Shown piece by piece: positions 24,771-37,279 of a DNA stretch of 64,000 bases (position 1 is its first letter; each line of letters begins with the position of its first letter). The stretch spans positions 3,853,503 to 3,917,502 of the forward strand of contig NC_059473.1 in NCBI RefSeq assembly GCF_018139145.2, in the 5' to 3' direction. Origin of the DNA: Gymnogyps californianus. Taxonomy: Eukaryota > Chordata > Aves > Accipitriformes > Cathartidae. Under the pieces are notes generated by a model. That model was not told the DNA's origin and did not search any database. It worked only from the letters and a program-made list of their open reading frames with translations. A program made the position numbers and the translations under genes.

Positions 24771-27700
24771 CTTTTAGGCTATTTATAATTCCCAACTGCT
24801 GATCAGAACCGATCAGCCGATCGTATATACTTACAGAGCACCCTTTACATGGATATCTCAGTCTTTACTGAGACATCTTTACATTGTGCTTAGCACGTGC
24901 AGGAGTTCAAAGCCAGGAGCAAACCGAACCAAGACTGGAAAGAGCTGAGGCAGGTAACAGGAGAAATCTGCAGCACCCTCTCACAAGCACTCCTGGTAAG
25001 GGAGGAATTTAAACCTGACATGCAATACAGTGAAATTCTGCTCCTGACCGGTACCTGGGGAACCGGGGTGGAAGGGGAACATGTATATTTACAGTCACTC
25101 TAGTACCAAGAGCAGATTTGTGCCACTGATGTTTTAACAACGCACAGACCTTTGCACGAGTTTCCTGCGCGGTCTCCCTTGGACGGTCAGGATCTGGCTG
25201 TGTTTGCAGGTGGGATGACTTTTCCCAACTCCAGGCAAATCAGTTTATATCCCGGAGTGCAAGGGCTTGTCCTGCCTGCCATCGTTTAATTGTTGCACAC
25301 TCCCCCATTAGACTCAAGCAATTTCTGTACTCTACGGGCCCCCCAGGTATGTCAAGAGTCCCCTACAGCAAAGGGCTACAAGGATAGAGGGAGACCTTGG
25401 TGCAGGTCTCTGGTCCCACATTTGCTCTACACATCCAGAGCATCCTCTAAGCCACAGAGGAGGGTGGGGACCAAGCCCTAAATGAGAATGAGTATGCCAG
25501 GTACCAGCCATACTCAATATTACCACAAGTCTAACACACACAACCCTGCTTTATTTCCCTGTCTTGTACAGTAATGCCTTTTCTATTGTGGCTCACATCA
25601 AGAAAAGAAATCATATAGTCAATAATCCAGTAGCAATACATGTTGGATAAAGCGAGGAGGAATGAATTAGGAAGGCAATGAGGACACTTCCCTACAAGAA
25701 TATGTTCCTGGTGATCTGTGGACTCTCCTCGAGAGCAAGCTCATTTCCAGGTTGCCCCAGACTGTTAATCAAATAACACTACCAGCCTAAGATGGGCTGG
25801 TCTCTACCAGACACTGCACCCTCTCCAGTGCCTGCAAACAGGCATGAAGCGACTCCCTGCTTTTAGTTTTATAAGGGATCCTGCTGATTGCAGTAGAAAA
25901 TTCCTAAAGAGACTGAATTTTAAAATGAACCCAAGGTAAAATACTAACTCCATCATTTTATACCATTAATAAACACACCTTAAAAATCTTAGGTCAAATT
26001 AGAGTAACATCTCTTATCAGCTCCCCTCCCACCTCACTGGCCAGCTCCTTGCTCTGTGATCCCCATGCACCATCCCCACTTCTTACATCGGTTGGATGGT
26101 GAATGTCCCTTTGACATCTGAAGGGGGTTTAAGGTCACTTCCCAGCCTGACCACAGCGCAGATCAGAGCTGGTAATTGTCCAGCCCCAGCTCACATCTCC
26201 TGCATCCTTTAACCAAGATCCCCGGCTTCACTTCTGAGTTCCCTCACGTTTTGGCAGACATCCAGGCCAGCTGCTAAAATAAATCTTTTTTTCCCCTGTG
26301 AGCCCTGACGTTCTCCTACTGGCGAAAGGTAGCAATAGTGGTGGTGTTTCTTGGCTTTTATCCTAACTGTGCAATCCACCCCGAGCCACCTCGCCCCACG
26401 TCTCCTAACCACATATGCAGGCTGCAGGATGAAGGAGAGAAGCGCAGCAGCTTGCCGTCCGCCTCGCAGTCTCTTTGCTTCCAGGCACTAAGTAAATGTC
26501 AGCTTTTTTTACTGTTACATACATTGTTAATTTTAAAAAGAAATCCAATATCACTGTTTTTCATGCTAGCGGAGGTGATTCTGAAATTTAATAAAAATAG
26601 TGGAATTTTTCATTAATGGCAACCAGGGTTTAAGCTAGCACTAACTTTCTATAGCAGCAAGACAGGAGAACAGATAAAAGGAGGTCATCCTCATCTTGTT
26701 ACATTACAACTGTCTTCAGTCACAACTTCAATGGCAAAGAATTCAAATGCATCGCTACTGCTTTACTGATTTAACGTAAAAAAACTGGCACAACACATTG
26801 TATCCAAAGTGCCTACAAACACTTCGGGGAAAGAGACTCCCCAAGTACCTAAAAACATTAGGCCCAATAATGTGTTCTGTAAGACAGAAATGCAAGGGCA
26901 AGGAAATTATGTGAAATACTTTTTCCTGGCTAGGTGTTGCTGCCCAGATCAGGCAGGGAGGGACAAATTAGGGGTTATTAGGGTAGGAACATGGTCAAAG
27001 CATCCTGCAGACTCACCCTGTTTCAGTGGCAGCTCTTCCTAAAGGGAACCCCTTCTCCAGTGGGTACCCAACTGCGTTACAGAGCTGAGCAGGGAGGTGC
27101 ATCACTCATGGAGAAATTACTATACCGTAATCTGTATATCTAAAGAGCAGATACCAGTATGGACTGCAGCTCTGTGGTCTGCCACCGCCACATTAAGAAC
27201 GAAAACTAAGGGGAAGAATGTGAAAAAAATATTTTGCTTCTAAAGTATATTTTCTTTATGGCTGTTATTGGAAAAAATTCTACATTAAAACTACACTGTG
27301 CAGTATTTGTTCTTTCAACTTTGTTGTTGTAGAAGGGCTCCCCAGGTCTCACCCATATCCGAGGCCAAAGTAAGTAAGGTCCTTCCTCTCCCCTAACTCT
27401 TCCATTACTAAATCAGCAGTTTACCATCTCTTCTCCCAAGGCCACTGTTGAGTGGCCACCTTACAGCACGTTTGCAGTCAGCAGTAAAATCGGGAAAGTC
27501 AGCCAGTGGCCATCCACGCAGCACGTGGGACTCAGAGGAGTACCAGCAAGACACTCATCCATCTCCCAGCCAGGTCATCTAGTGATCAAGCAAATGCTTT
27601 TCCTATGCCTGTTTGTCGGTATGTAACCAAATAAGTGGAAAAAGCAAGAACAATATTTGCTCACTCTACAATGATGTTACCCCATCAACGTTTGCAGTCT

Positions 27701-28480
27701 CTTTTATATGTAAAGATACATATAACTGCTCCTGAGGTTGTACAGGGGGGTTAATATGAAAAGCAGAGAGCAGACAACCCTACAAAGTGAACTCCCAAAG
27801 AGCCTGCCCAACTCCAATGTCACACACGCTTTTATTTTGGCACCTGTATCTTCCCATCAGCAAGACCTTAGTTTAACAAGAAAAATATGCCTTCCCTCCC
27901 CCCCCCCTTTTGCTTCTGAGTCTGGCCTTTTGACGTTCAAAAGCCAAAGAGATCCCAGAGTCCACTTCCTCTGAGTAAGAATACAGACTGAAGTTTAGCC
28001 TCATGTTTTGCCTCTGCCAGCACCACACTCTGATATTAGGAAATATCAGAGATTACAGAGAAACCGAGAGCAGCGTTTCTGCGGGAAGACTGAAAAATAT
28101 GAATGACTCTTTGCAGAATGGTCCTTTCTTTCTGCAGACTTGCATTTCTAAGTTAAATTGGTCACATATTTTTCCAACTTGTCACTGCAAGCAAGGAACT
28201 TAGTGCACCAAGAAATTCACTGGGTTTTCTCAAATATTCCCCAAACAGTCATTGCTTCTCTCCCTGAGCATCGTCGGTGCGGTTCAGGGCAGAGCTTCCA
28301 GGTTGGCAGACGGTGCTTTGTGCTGGATTGCCCCAGCCGCAGCAGCAGAAATCACTGGGAACTTTGGAGCTGGAAATGGAAATTTGCGGTAATATGCGAT
28401 AATGAGGAAGACGGCTCTTGTCTCCGCTGCAGAAGCCTGACCTTTTAACAGAGCAAATGTCAGGGAGAGATACACAAATG
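24770..28480. other. Non-coding spacer
   Basis: No exon with paired splice signals, no RNA gene and no named repeat was seen. There is a C run at about 27898-27908. Short open frames (60-96 codons) are scattered on both strands. Confidence 0.5.
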
Positions 28481-29232
28481 TGTTTAGACCAATATCAGTT
28501 GCTTCTCCGTGGGGGGTGCTCACGCAGACACAGGTACAGCAAGGGATTTGCAGCTGCCGTACATGCAGAAGGGGCACAGTGTTGCAGGTCACTCTTGGAG
28601 AAAGTAGCCCTGGGAATCATACTGCTAGGTGCAAGGGGGCAGATCCTTACAACAGAACACGAACCATGCATATCCCACTTTCGGCATACCCGTGGTGGCA
28701 TCTCACAACACCAGTTCACACAGAGCAGATACTGCACTGTCTTTCCACTGGTCTAGTCTTCCTTCTCTGTCTGCTTCACCTGAAACACTTCTGGTTTCTA
28801 GAGGTGCGAGAAAGGACTGAGCTTGCAAATGGGTCCGAGGGAGATGAGTCAAGCTGTGGACCAGAGTCAAAAGCCAGAAGAGCAGCTGGCTTGGGTAGGG
28901 AGGTAAATCCTTTGCTTGGGATTCAAGGCCTAGCTTGTGGCCCATCATTTGCACACCTTGGTGTCTGCACATACTCTTCCCAAATGCTACTTTGGTTTCC
29001 CTGTCAATTAAGGAAGAGCTACTACTATTCTGAAAAAAAAACCCCACACCAAAAAACCCTGCTTCTTACTCTTCCCACACTATTGTTACTGTGTCAGACA
29101 TTCCCATCTTACAGAGCAGACCTACAGCATCCCCAGTATCACATCCACCTCTCTTCCTCAGTCCAGGGAAGTCTAACAGGACACATTTCTAAAAAAATCG
29201 ACATATTGCACTCAAGCAAGCCCTTAAATTAA
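28480..29232 (+). CDS. Unusually long open frame of unknown nature (250 codons)
   Basis: The frame runs 250 codons from ATG to TAA, the longest in the window outside the minisatellite. A hydrophobic stretch around residues 84-106 (Leu/Phe-rich, including GLVFLLCLLHL) could be one membrane segment. It is followed by an acidic-basic stretch at about residues 108-141 (VRERTELANGSEGDESS...). No family was recognised, no signal peptide is evident, and codon choice looks unbiased. A candidate spliced exon is nested inside it at 28802-28902. It may be chance in a GC-richer patch, a decayed retrocopy, or part of a lncRNA. Treat it as unproven. Confidence 0.15.
   Translation: MFRPISVASPWGVLTQTQVQQGICSCRTCRRGTVLQVTLGESSPGNHTARCKGADPYNRTRTMHIPLSAYPWWHLTTPVHTEQILHCLSTGLVFLLCLLHLKHFWFLEVRERTELANGSEGDESSCGPESKARRAAGLGREVNPLLGIQGLACGPSFAHLGVCTYSSQMLLWFPCQLRKSYYYSEKKTPHQKTLLLTLPTLLLLCQTFPSYRADLQHPQYHIHLSSSVQGSLTGHISKKIDILHSSKPLN
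28802..28902 (+). other. Candidate internal exon, plus strand (101 nt)
   Basis: The acceptor is CACTTCTGGTTTCTAG with AG at 28800-28801. The donor is GGTAGGGAG|GTAAATCC with GT at 28903-28904. The open frame gives 33 residues, rich in Glu, Ser, Arg and Gly (VRERTELANGSEGDESSCGP and onward), with a more protein-like composition than the surrounding frame. The identity is unknown. Confidence 0.22.
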
Positions 29233-30360
29233 ATCAAGGTAAATGCATCTGCCTCCTTTCCTAAGGGGAGCTGCACCTATGTAAAGGAGACCAACACAAC
29301 TGGTCCCTTAGTACAGAGTCCATCAGGCCAGTACATTCAAATAGTACAACCAATAACTTGCCACCACAGACCGGAGGACACCAGGCACCTTTTGGCACTA
29401 GTTTTGCTTAATTTCTCAGGTACAGTTAAACAGTACGTGAGTGTATCTGCTTTAAACTACGTAGGAGGGTGCACACAGAGTCAGTACCCTTCGGTTCCCT
29501 TTAAGCAATGCCACAGCAAGGCAAGAACGTTGGTGCCCGAACCTGAACATTGCAAAAGGTGGGACCCCAGTGCCCAGAAACCTGCACACCTACACCAGAG
29601 CTCCTGTGACTCCATTTCTTGCACTGGGGAGGAGAGCCAACATAGCAGAGGCACACATAATTGGTCATTAGCTCTTTGCTTTAGCCTCGCAGCAGAGATG
29701 CTCTCCTTGGTAAGAGGCATGTAAGAGTTCTGCAGACAGCGCCCCAGACATGGTGTCAGCAAGCGCACTGGGTAGCGGCAATGGCGTATGGATTATACGC
29801 TGAGGGGCTCGGCTGGTTCATCAGGGCTGCGAGAAGCAGCACTTTGCGGCTGCAAGGGAAAAATCCAAGAGGCCAGCAAAGCATAGTTACAAATTGTTGT
29901 GCTTCCCAATCTATGTAATGCTGTTGGGGCATAGGAGAAGGTAATAAGCAGAATTTTCTAGGAAGCACGCTGAAAATAAGGTACTAAGAAAAGTCACTGA
30001 AAATGTCAGGCAAGCCAACAAGGAAAGGTCCAAGGATCGAGCAAAAGCACAGCATATACTTTTTCATCTATTCAATCTGACCCTGGGCCCAGTGCCACAA
30101 TCTTTTTAAGGTTAGTGGTGGGAAAGCTGCCTTTTGAATGTTTGCAGAGGCCTATTAACATCCTGTGCTGAGGAACCTTAAACCCCAGGTAGTATTTCAG
30201 AGGAAATGGACAGCACAAAACACAGACTGAAAATTAACCACAGCAGACCCCAGGCCTAAATAAGTTCCACTAGCCCTTTCTGAAATCACTTAAAGGCTTT
30301 CCTTCCAGTTGGACTCCTGCCCAACCACTTTAATAGGTGCAGCAGGCAGGGGAAAAAAAA
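29233..30360. other. Non-coding spacer
   Basis: No feature was recognised; there are only short overlapping open frames on both strands. An A-rich stretch with C interruptions lies at about 29032-29066, just before this block, one of a recurring type described under findings. Confidence 0.5.
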
Positions 30361-30361
30361 A

Positions 30362-30372
30362 GGGGGGGGGGG
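30362..30372. repeat. G11 homopolymer
   Basis: Eleven G within a longer purine-only tract (about 30352-30408), followed by AGAGGAGAAAGGAG. Strand asymmetry is strong. Confidence 0.95.
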
Positions 30373-30419
30373 AGAGGAGAAAGGAGAGAAAAATAAAAAG
30401 GAAAAAGAAACCTATTTGG

Positions 30420-31420
30420 CTGTGTAATTTAAACATTCTTTGCAAAATAATAATAAAGTAAAAAAACAGTTTAACAAAAATTGCAACTGTAGCAGAATCA
30501 GGAGGGTAACTTGGTGAAATACTCTGCGGATGGCTGCAAACCTCTAATGGAAAGTTGTATAAGTGGCTGAGGCCAAAGTAGGCATTAATTACAATGAAAA
30601 ATCAGTTTAGTGCAGGCCACAACTAAATTGGAAGCTGGTCCTCTAGGTAAAACAAAGAAAGTGAACAGAAGCTTTAGATTTGATTACATGGCAATACAAG
30701 AAAAATGTGCTGTATGTTGTCTATTATTAAAGCTGCTTTTGGGCCTTCTGTGTGTGCCTAAGGGATTTTAATAAAAAATTAGTAATAGCCCTGCTGCCCT
30801 GGCTCGCTGCGGCTTTTGGCGCATTTGCGGGTACAAGGCTAGTTCTGCAGTACAAATGAAGTCACTTTAGACAAGCAACCTTGAAAGCATTATGTGATAG
30901 CAAAGTTCAAGCAGCACACTTCTACTTTAAGAGGACACAGTCCCTTGCTGGAGGCCAGCTCTGAGTTTAGAAGCTGCAATACAATTTCATCAGGAAAGAA
31001 ACGCTGCAACTATTATATTTGTCTTTGATTATTCTTGGCAACACTAGAAATACATATCCAGGTTCATAAACACTATATAAGTGTATAAAATACTGCAAAA
31101 GAGCAAGTTAATGGCAAAAAGTCACCATTAACAGAGGATTTTTTTTTCCCCCCAAACACTAACTCTATAACCTTCTTTACATTGATGTAATGATATTAAT
31201 AATGTTGTCTTTATTGCTAATATCAGCACTTGGTCTGTGACATGGCTGGATACAACTAAGCCAGGAAGGTTTCATCTGGATTAATTTAAAAATACAAAAA
31301 CCCCACCCTGCCAAGTTCATAAAGCTGACTTCTCTAATCCCTTTCCTAGAGACATTTATTTTAAGGTGAAATTAATTATGTTCTTTATACTGCAGTATAT
31401 CCATACCTCAGTGGACCCAA
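30420..31420. promoter_or_regulatory. 1-kb complex AT-rich block, conserved-element-like
   Basis: It has no open frame above 60 codons on either strand and no repeats. It is rich in TAAT, ATTA and AATAAT cores (GGCATTAATTACAATG near 30581, AAAAAATTAGTAATAGCC near 30773, GAAATTAATTATG near 31368). The combination of long stop-dense AT-rich sequence with high complexity is typical of ancient enhancers or ultraconserved-type elements. A conservation test is needed; this is inference only. Confidence 0.3.
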
Positions 31421-33660
31421 AACTGCCACGTAAGTCCCTGATTACAACCTCCTGTCAGGTAAAGGCAAAATTTGCTGTATGCAGAATTTTCTAAAATCCA
31501 GGGAAATAAGAGCAAAAGGGAAAAAATATTGTAGGGCTAAAGAGACAAGGAAACATCTAGGAGGAGCCCACAAGCAGCTTTGGGTCTCCTTGGTGGTGGG
31601 CTGCTGCCATCAGCTGCTCCAGTGAGTCCCCATCCCTCCAGCACTACATGTTGGGGGTGACGGGTTGTGTAGCTCCTGGATGGGTGAATATTTGGGGTTT
31701 TTTAGGTCACAGACATTGGTCATGTCCTAGAAACACTGCCCAGCCCCAAGGGCAGGGGTAGGGGTGCACAGTTCATTTGTACTCCTATATTGCCAATGTT
31801 TGCTATTTTACTATGAGTTACATCAGGTTTCTGTGATCTGTACTAAAAAGTCTCCTCCTGGGTTAGTTCCCGCCCCCCCCAAAGCCCATGTTTGCTGCTC
31901 TTTTTCCTTGCAAAGTACAATATGGAGAAAGCATCCAATTCCTTTCTAAAGTCATCAAGTAAGGGGGCAGGGGGGGCGTGGAGAAACAAGAAAAGATCTG
32001 CTGCTGGTTTAACTCCACAAATTTTAAACCCATCTCATCACTTTTCAAATCTGACACTCATGATTGAGTGCGTGAGGTTGCCAATTTGGCAACTCTCATC
32101 CTAAACCCAGTGGCTTGGTGAGCTGTTCCTGGGGCAAGCAATGCTCATAGGTTTGTGCAGACCTGGATGCCTACTGCCCATCAATGTGACACGGACAACG
32201 ATGTCCCTGAGTGCTGTGACAGGGAAAAGGGGCTCCTCTCTGTAGCATGACCTAGATGTGACCTAAAAGAGTGCTGGAAAGGAAACAACTTTGGTTGTCA
32301 GCCCCTTGTCACACAGATAAGTTGGGCTTCAAAGTCCTTTTATCCCAGTCACATGTGGCTGCATGCACGGATTCATGTCACCACGTGCCATGTGGTCCCA
32401 AGCCATACCGACACCTTTCTTCTTTCTAGCTGCACATTGCATGTTTTGCAGTGTCAGGCAAGGTTGTCACAAGAAAGAACCATCCCAGTTTACTGTTTCA
32501 GTGACCAGCAGAGCTGTTTTGTAGTACATAACCCATGCAGACCCTCAATTACTTAAAAAAAAGTTGCTGCATGAACACTGACCTCAAAGTAGGGTTTTTT
32601 AAAAAAAAACCAAACAAAAAAAAACAGGCATTACAAAAAAAACCCCAAACCCAAACTGTTGCAAACCTATAAGTTCCTCCAGAGCAGAGGAGCGCTGGGG
32701 GTGGGTGGCTCATCCCCCGTTGCAGCCTGCGCCTCCTCTCAGCAAGAGGATGAGGAGGGGTACAAGGGATTTCCTTGGGAAAACCCGCTGGGACTCAGCA
32801 CAGCCAGGGCGGCCTCATGCACCTGAGTGCTGAGGTTCCACAGCAGCCAGTGAGGAGGGTGGGAAAACCAAACCGCCGTGCCTAACATTTCCCAGCAGCT
32901 CTCCCGAGCTGACTGCGAAGCCTTTTAATCCATTAAAAGCGAGCAATGGGCTCACTTGGTGATGGTTTGCAGTGGCAGCAGCCAGTGCCAGACACCAGCC
33001 CAAAAGATAAACTCCATGGCTGGCAAGCGAGGAACCGGGGCACGTCTGCCAGCGGGCATTGGCAGCAAATAGCCTTATGTAGCTGGAGTATAAAAAACCC
33101 CAAACCCAAACAGTCCTCTTTACATATAACACGTATATCTATATATACACGCACATTTTGCAATATATCTGAGTTTGAAACATGTTAGTGCGTTGATGCT
33201 TGCAAACATCCCTGGAAGGTATATACATGTCCCTTCTCTTTCTTTCCAAACCTGTTTACTTTTCCTAATGAAAAGCCACAGCCTTTGAGGTGGCCTGGCA
33301 CCACATCTGCTCAGCGAGTGCAGAAGTGGTCTCCAGAATCAAGTCTCTTTCTCTGGTATCTCTTACGCTAAGATCTGTGAAAAAACAATGGGGGGGGGGG
33401 GGAGCAGAGAATAAGGAAAAAAAAACCCAACTTTTGTCTGTGGATTCAAAAGAGCCCTCTTTATGCCAGATTCATCTACATTAAATTGGTCACGACCTTC
33501 CAGGTGTCTTTAAGGTTGAAGTGTTTGCTGGACCATTTAAAGCTCCTCTCATGGGCTCCTGCGACCCTCCTGACATGGAGGGCTGGGCTTTTAAGAGTGT
33601 AGCCACCTTGTCAATGCTCAGAGGTCACTAATAGCCTGCCTTGGGCCTTCCAGCGGGTCG
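31421..33660. other. Non-coding spacer with A/C-rich tails
   Basis: Contains C8 at about 31873-31880, an A/C-rich low-complexity stretch at 32596-32660 and a shorter twin at 33090-33112 (both contain AAAAAACCCCAAACCCAAAC), and a G13 run at 33390-33402. No exon was recognised. Confidence 0.55.
33390..33402. repeat. G13 homopolymer
   Basis: Thirteen consecutive G, followed by AGCAGAG and then an A8 run. Confidence 0.95.
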
Positions 33661-33736
33661 CGTTCGGCTTGCTAGCCCAACACAAAGGAAAAGGAGAGGA
33701 AAGATGGGGAGGGGGGATAATTATCATTCTTTCTCT

Positions 33737-33747
33737 CCCCCCCCCCC
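33737..33747. repeat. C11 homopolymer
   Basis: Eleven consecutive C at the left edge of the candidate regulatory block. Confidence 0.9.
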
Positions 33748-33749
33748 AG

Positions 33750-34660
33750 GCTGAGAGTTATGCTCCATGTCACTGTGTTAATGCGCTTGCATCCAGGGAG
33801 ACACATAATGCTCCTCTCAGCCCTGTTTATTAGTGAGATCCATTTGCGAAAGGCCCTTCTTTTGTACCACAATATGAATGTGCTTTGATGGCAAATAATT
33901 ACGCTAGTCCTTTTGACATGAGGATCCACAGGCTGCCCTAGTTAAGCCAGTAATTAGCCTGTCCTCCTTTTTTTTTTATTATTATTGAGAAACTACAAAT
34001 TATCCTCATATGAGCACTGGCCATTCCTTTTTCTCTTTTCTATTCTGCCTCTCTCTCTTTCTCCCTCTCTCCCTCTCCCTTGTATCTCTCAGCACTTTGG
34101 ATAAGGGGAATGCAGCTGCACTAGAGCAAGATAAAGCTCCGCTATCAAGATGATGAACAATTTGGATGAAGAGGCTTCGAGATGAACACAAAAGCTGAAG
34201 AAGTGCGGCTGATGCAGCCCCGGACAGCTGAAGAATGCTGCAGTCTGCAGATGAATAGCCCTCATTTGTGAATATACAGATTTTCCATGATGAATAAAAA
34301 CTGAGTGTAGGTCACAATAAATAAACTTTTTTTTTTTCCCCCTTCTTCTTAAATAATAATTCAGGTTCCCGGCACCAAACAGCTGTAAATTGAAGGTTGT
34401 GCTTAGTTTTCTCAACTCTCAAAGGGGATAATTAAGCTAAGCTCATATTGTTTGATATATTAGTGTAATGATGAGCTACTATATTCTGGCTTGTTTCGAG
34501 TTATTTTAGTGGTTTTTTCCATTATCTTTTTTCTTAAATTACATTTCAAATACATTTTAAATGTAGAAACAGCATTTCTGAAACACAGTTGCCCTGTGTT
34601 TGGGTCTATCCGAAATGTATTCATATAACATTTAATTAAAAGATGTAACATCCCCTTTTT
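33750..34660. promoter_or_regulatory. Strong conserved-element-like block interrupted by a CT-repeat
   Basis: The first part (33750-33970) is complex and contains TTAATGCGCTTGCATCC near 33777, TAATTA at 33896-33901 and TAATTAG at 33951-33957. The second part (34100-34660) is again complex and AT-rich, with repeated ATGAA/GATGA elements. The two are separated by a T9 run and a pyrimidine tract. The texture (no coding frame, dense homeodomain cores, no mobile-element signature) suggests a long-range enhancer. Not verified. Confidence 0.33.
34024..34092. repeat. CT-rich pyrimidine microsatellite
   Basis: An almost pure C/T stretch with CTCTCTCTCT and CCCTCTCTCCCTCTCCC blocks. Homopurine-homopyrimidine mirror-like tracts of this kind can adopt triplex (H-DNA) structure. 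Confidence 0.85.
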
Positions 34661-37270
34661 TGGAAAAAAGCATGGAGGTAAAAAAATATCGTCATTATTC
34701 GACTAGTCCTGACATAATCTCACTCAACTGCCAAACCTTTACCCTTATTGGTGCAAGAAAATTAGATGGGGCTGTATTCTTTCTCAATACAGTCATTAAC
34801 CTTCTGAAACTTCAGGACTGGTATTTCTTGGCAACCATAAAACCCCTTCAGCCCCCATAATTTTTTCATAATTTCTTTCAAAGATCAACAGAAGGCAAAT
34901 ATAATTTCTAAATTTCTGATTTTACCTGCAAACTGAGGTTTACACTCATAGACTGGCAGAAGTCAATTTTTTAGGATAGCCAACCAGATTCTGGGGTCTC
35001 CAAGAAGTTTAAAATATCTGCAAGTCGAAAAGCCATCTTGGGAAGGAAAGTAAAAGCAAAGAAAGCCCATGAACCTGAGTGCAGGTGGAGAGCAATGGTC
35101 CCAAACATGCTCATAAAAGTAGGATACACTATTTTAACAGTGCATCTGCTGAAGTGGATGAAACACGGTCTTGTCTACTTTCTAACGGATCAGTGTCAGT
35201 CTGAGGCAGTTGATTTGGCTGTGAGGCGAGCTTTTACCTAAAGATACCGGGGAAGGAGTTAGAAGTCCTCTCAAAAAGTCCTCTTGGCATGTGGGGCACT
35301 GCTACCTACACCCCCCGCTGCACACTGTTGACCAACTGGTTGATACAGTCCCAAAGCACTAAGAGGAGGAGAAGCCAGTGCAGTCCCCACAAGTGTGTTT
35401 ACACTTCTGGGGACAAAAAGGCAGAAAACCCCCACATTTTTAGTTTTCAGATGGATTAGGTTTCAACCCGAAACTCTCATCCACAGTAGGACTACTCATT
35501 AAAAGCATGTTATCTCGTCACTTCCCAGGCTAGAACCACACATGAAGCCTTTTCTCTGTACTCGCAACCCACAAAAGTCAAATAACCTCCCCTCTAAAGA
35601 GCCTAAATTTAAACTCTCTGCTACAGAGTGTATTAGAGAAGATGGAAATAAGGGAGCAACGCAGTGATGTGAGTTTTAGTATTGAGTATAAAGTTCTGCT
35701 AACCTAAGTCAAACAGACTTTTCCTTTTGTCCACATTTTGAGAATTAAGTCCCACAGCATGCTCTGTTTATTTTCTAAGGCTATGGCACAGCTTCATGAC
35801 ATGGTGAGAAGAGATAGTTCAAATATTTCAGGAAAAAAAATAAGATTATCCTGCATCTTGGCCTGTTTCTGGAACGAATGTCAAGCCACATGTTTTTTAT
35901 GGTTCAAAAATGTGTGTGAATTGTCCCTTTCATCTCTAGTTTGGGATCAAAGGGAAAACAGCCCCCATGATATTTACAGCATGACTAGAAAGAAACTCCA
36001 GAAATCTTCCACCAAAGCCTGTTCCTATGAGGTTTCCCAGTTGCTTTGCACAGCCAAGACACTCACGTGGTGTCGGCGAGCATTTGGGTGCTGCGCAGCT
36101 GGGTGCCAGTGCCGAACTTTTTCAGCTCTTCCAGCCTCAGCGGAGTTGCATCATCCCAATTTCCCAATGAGGACTACAAGTCCCACTGTCACTTGCTTAG
36201 CCTGTTGTCATACTGCATTTGGGCTGCCTCCTTGCAGAGGATTTCAGTGGGTTCAGGATCACATTCCCCATCTTCATTACAAGCTCCGCATGGTCTGCTC
36301 TAAAGCTTTGCCCTTAATCCACTGTCCTTGTGCTCATCCCACCAAACAGCAATGAGATGTCGCCACGGATGATGTAGGCCCCAACTTTCTCCTCCTGGGA
36401 ACACTGACCTCCACAATACACTATTCACAACTGTATTAGGAAGACCAATTAATCAGAAATTTGGGGGGGGGGGGAGGGTAGAAAAGAAAATTGTTTTTTC
36501 CCCCACCTGGGAGAAATTTCCCACTGGTGGTTCACTCCAAGAAAGCACCACAACAATCCTGATCCAAAGGCCGTTAGAGACTGCAAGTCTTTCCGCTAGC
36601 TTCAAGGGAGTTTCAACCAGGTCATTACTAAACTCAGCGAAAAATAAAACTCAGGGCTTTACAAATGCCGTATATCAGAAAAAAGCAGGGAACCGCGCAC
36701 CATCCCTAAGGATCACAGCTCTCTGGGCCCTGCGGGTTTCTTCATGGTGGCACTGATCGTGGTCAAACAGGCTTGGATTATTGTCTAGAGCCCATCCAGC
36801 ACTTAAACCGATGATGGATTTCCATTCATGCTCACAGTAACGGCTGAACATTTATTAACTCTTTTCTCACTCATTATCTCCCTCCTTAAAAGGGTGCTCA
36901 CAGCAAAACCAAGATCAATAGTTAGGAAAACAGATTCTTCATTTGACAGCTGTGTAAAAACCACACCTTTAATTTGTATATAGCCCTGTATAGACACTGT
37001 TTACCAATTAAAGATTTTTTTTTTTTAGCAGCCATGAAATCATCATTAATATTGTTGTTAGGACCCCAAATTGCTCATCAGAGCTGTGCTGTGCTAAGGC
37101 CTGTACACGTCTGTAATAAGACAGACGGAGAAGGCAGCTCCTGCTCTAAAGAGGCTGCAATTTTAGCACGCTGTAAGAGACAAAGAAGTGCAGATAAACC
37201 ATCCAGGAGGCAGGAGGGGTTGAGGACAAGGTAAAGGTGAAAAAAAAAAAACAAACCAAACCACCCTGTT
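34661..37270. other. Non-coding spacer
   Basis: It includes a 205-codon plus-strand frame at 35738-36355 with Cys- and Ser-rich composition but no recognisable domain or catalytic motif, and a G12 run at 36463-36474. No paired splice sites define an exon. Confidence 0.5.
36463..36474. repeat. G12 homopolymer
   Basis: Twelve consecutive G read directly, followed by AGGG. Confidence 0.95.
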
Positions 37271-37279
37271 GTGCTGTAA

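Noticed and set aside
35738..36355. 205-codon plus-strand frame
   Set aside because: No recognisable domain, irregular Cys/Ser-rich composition, no paired splice sites; most likely chance.
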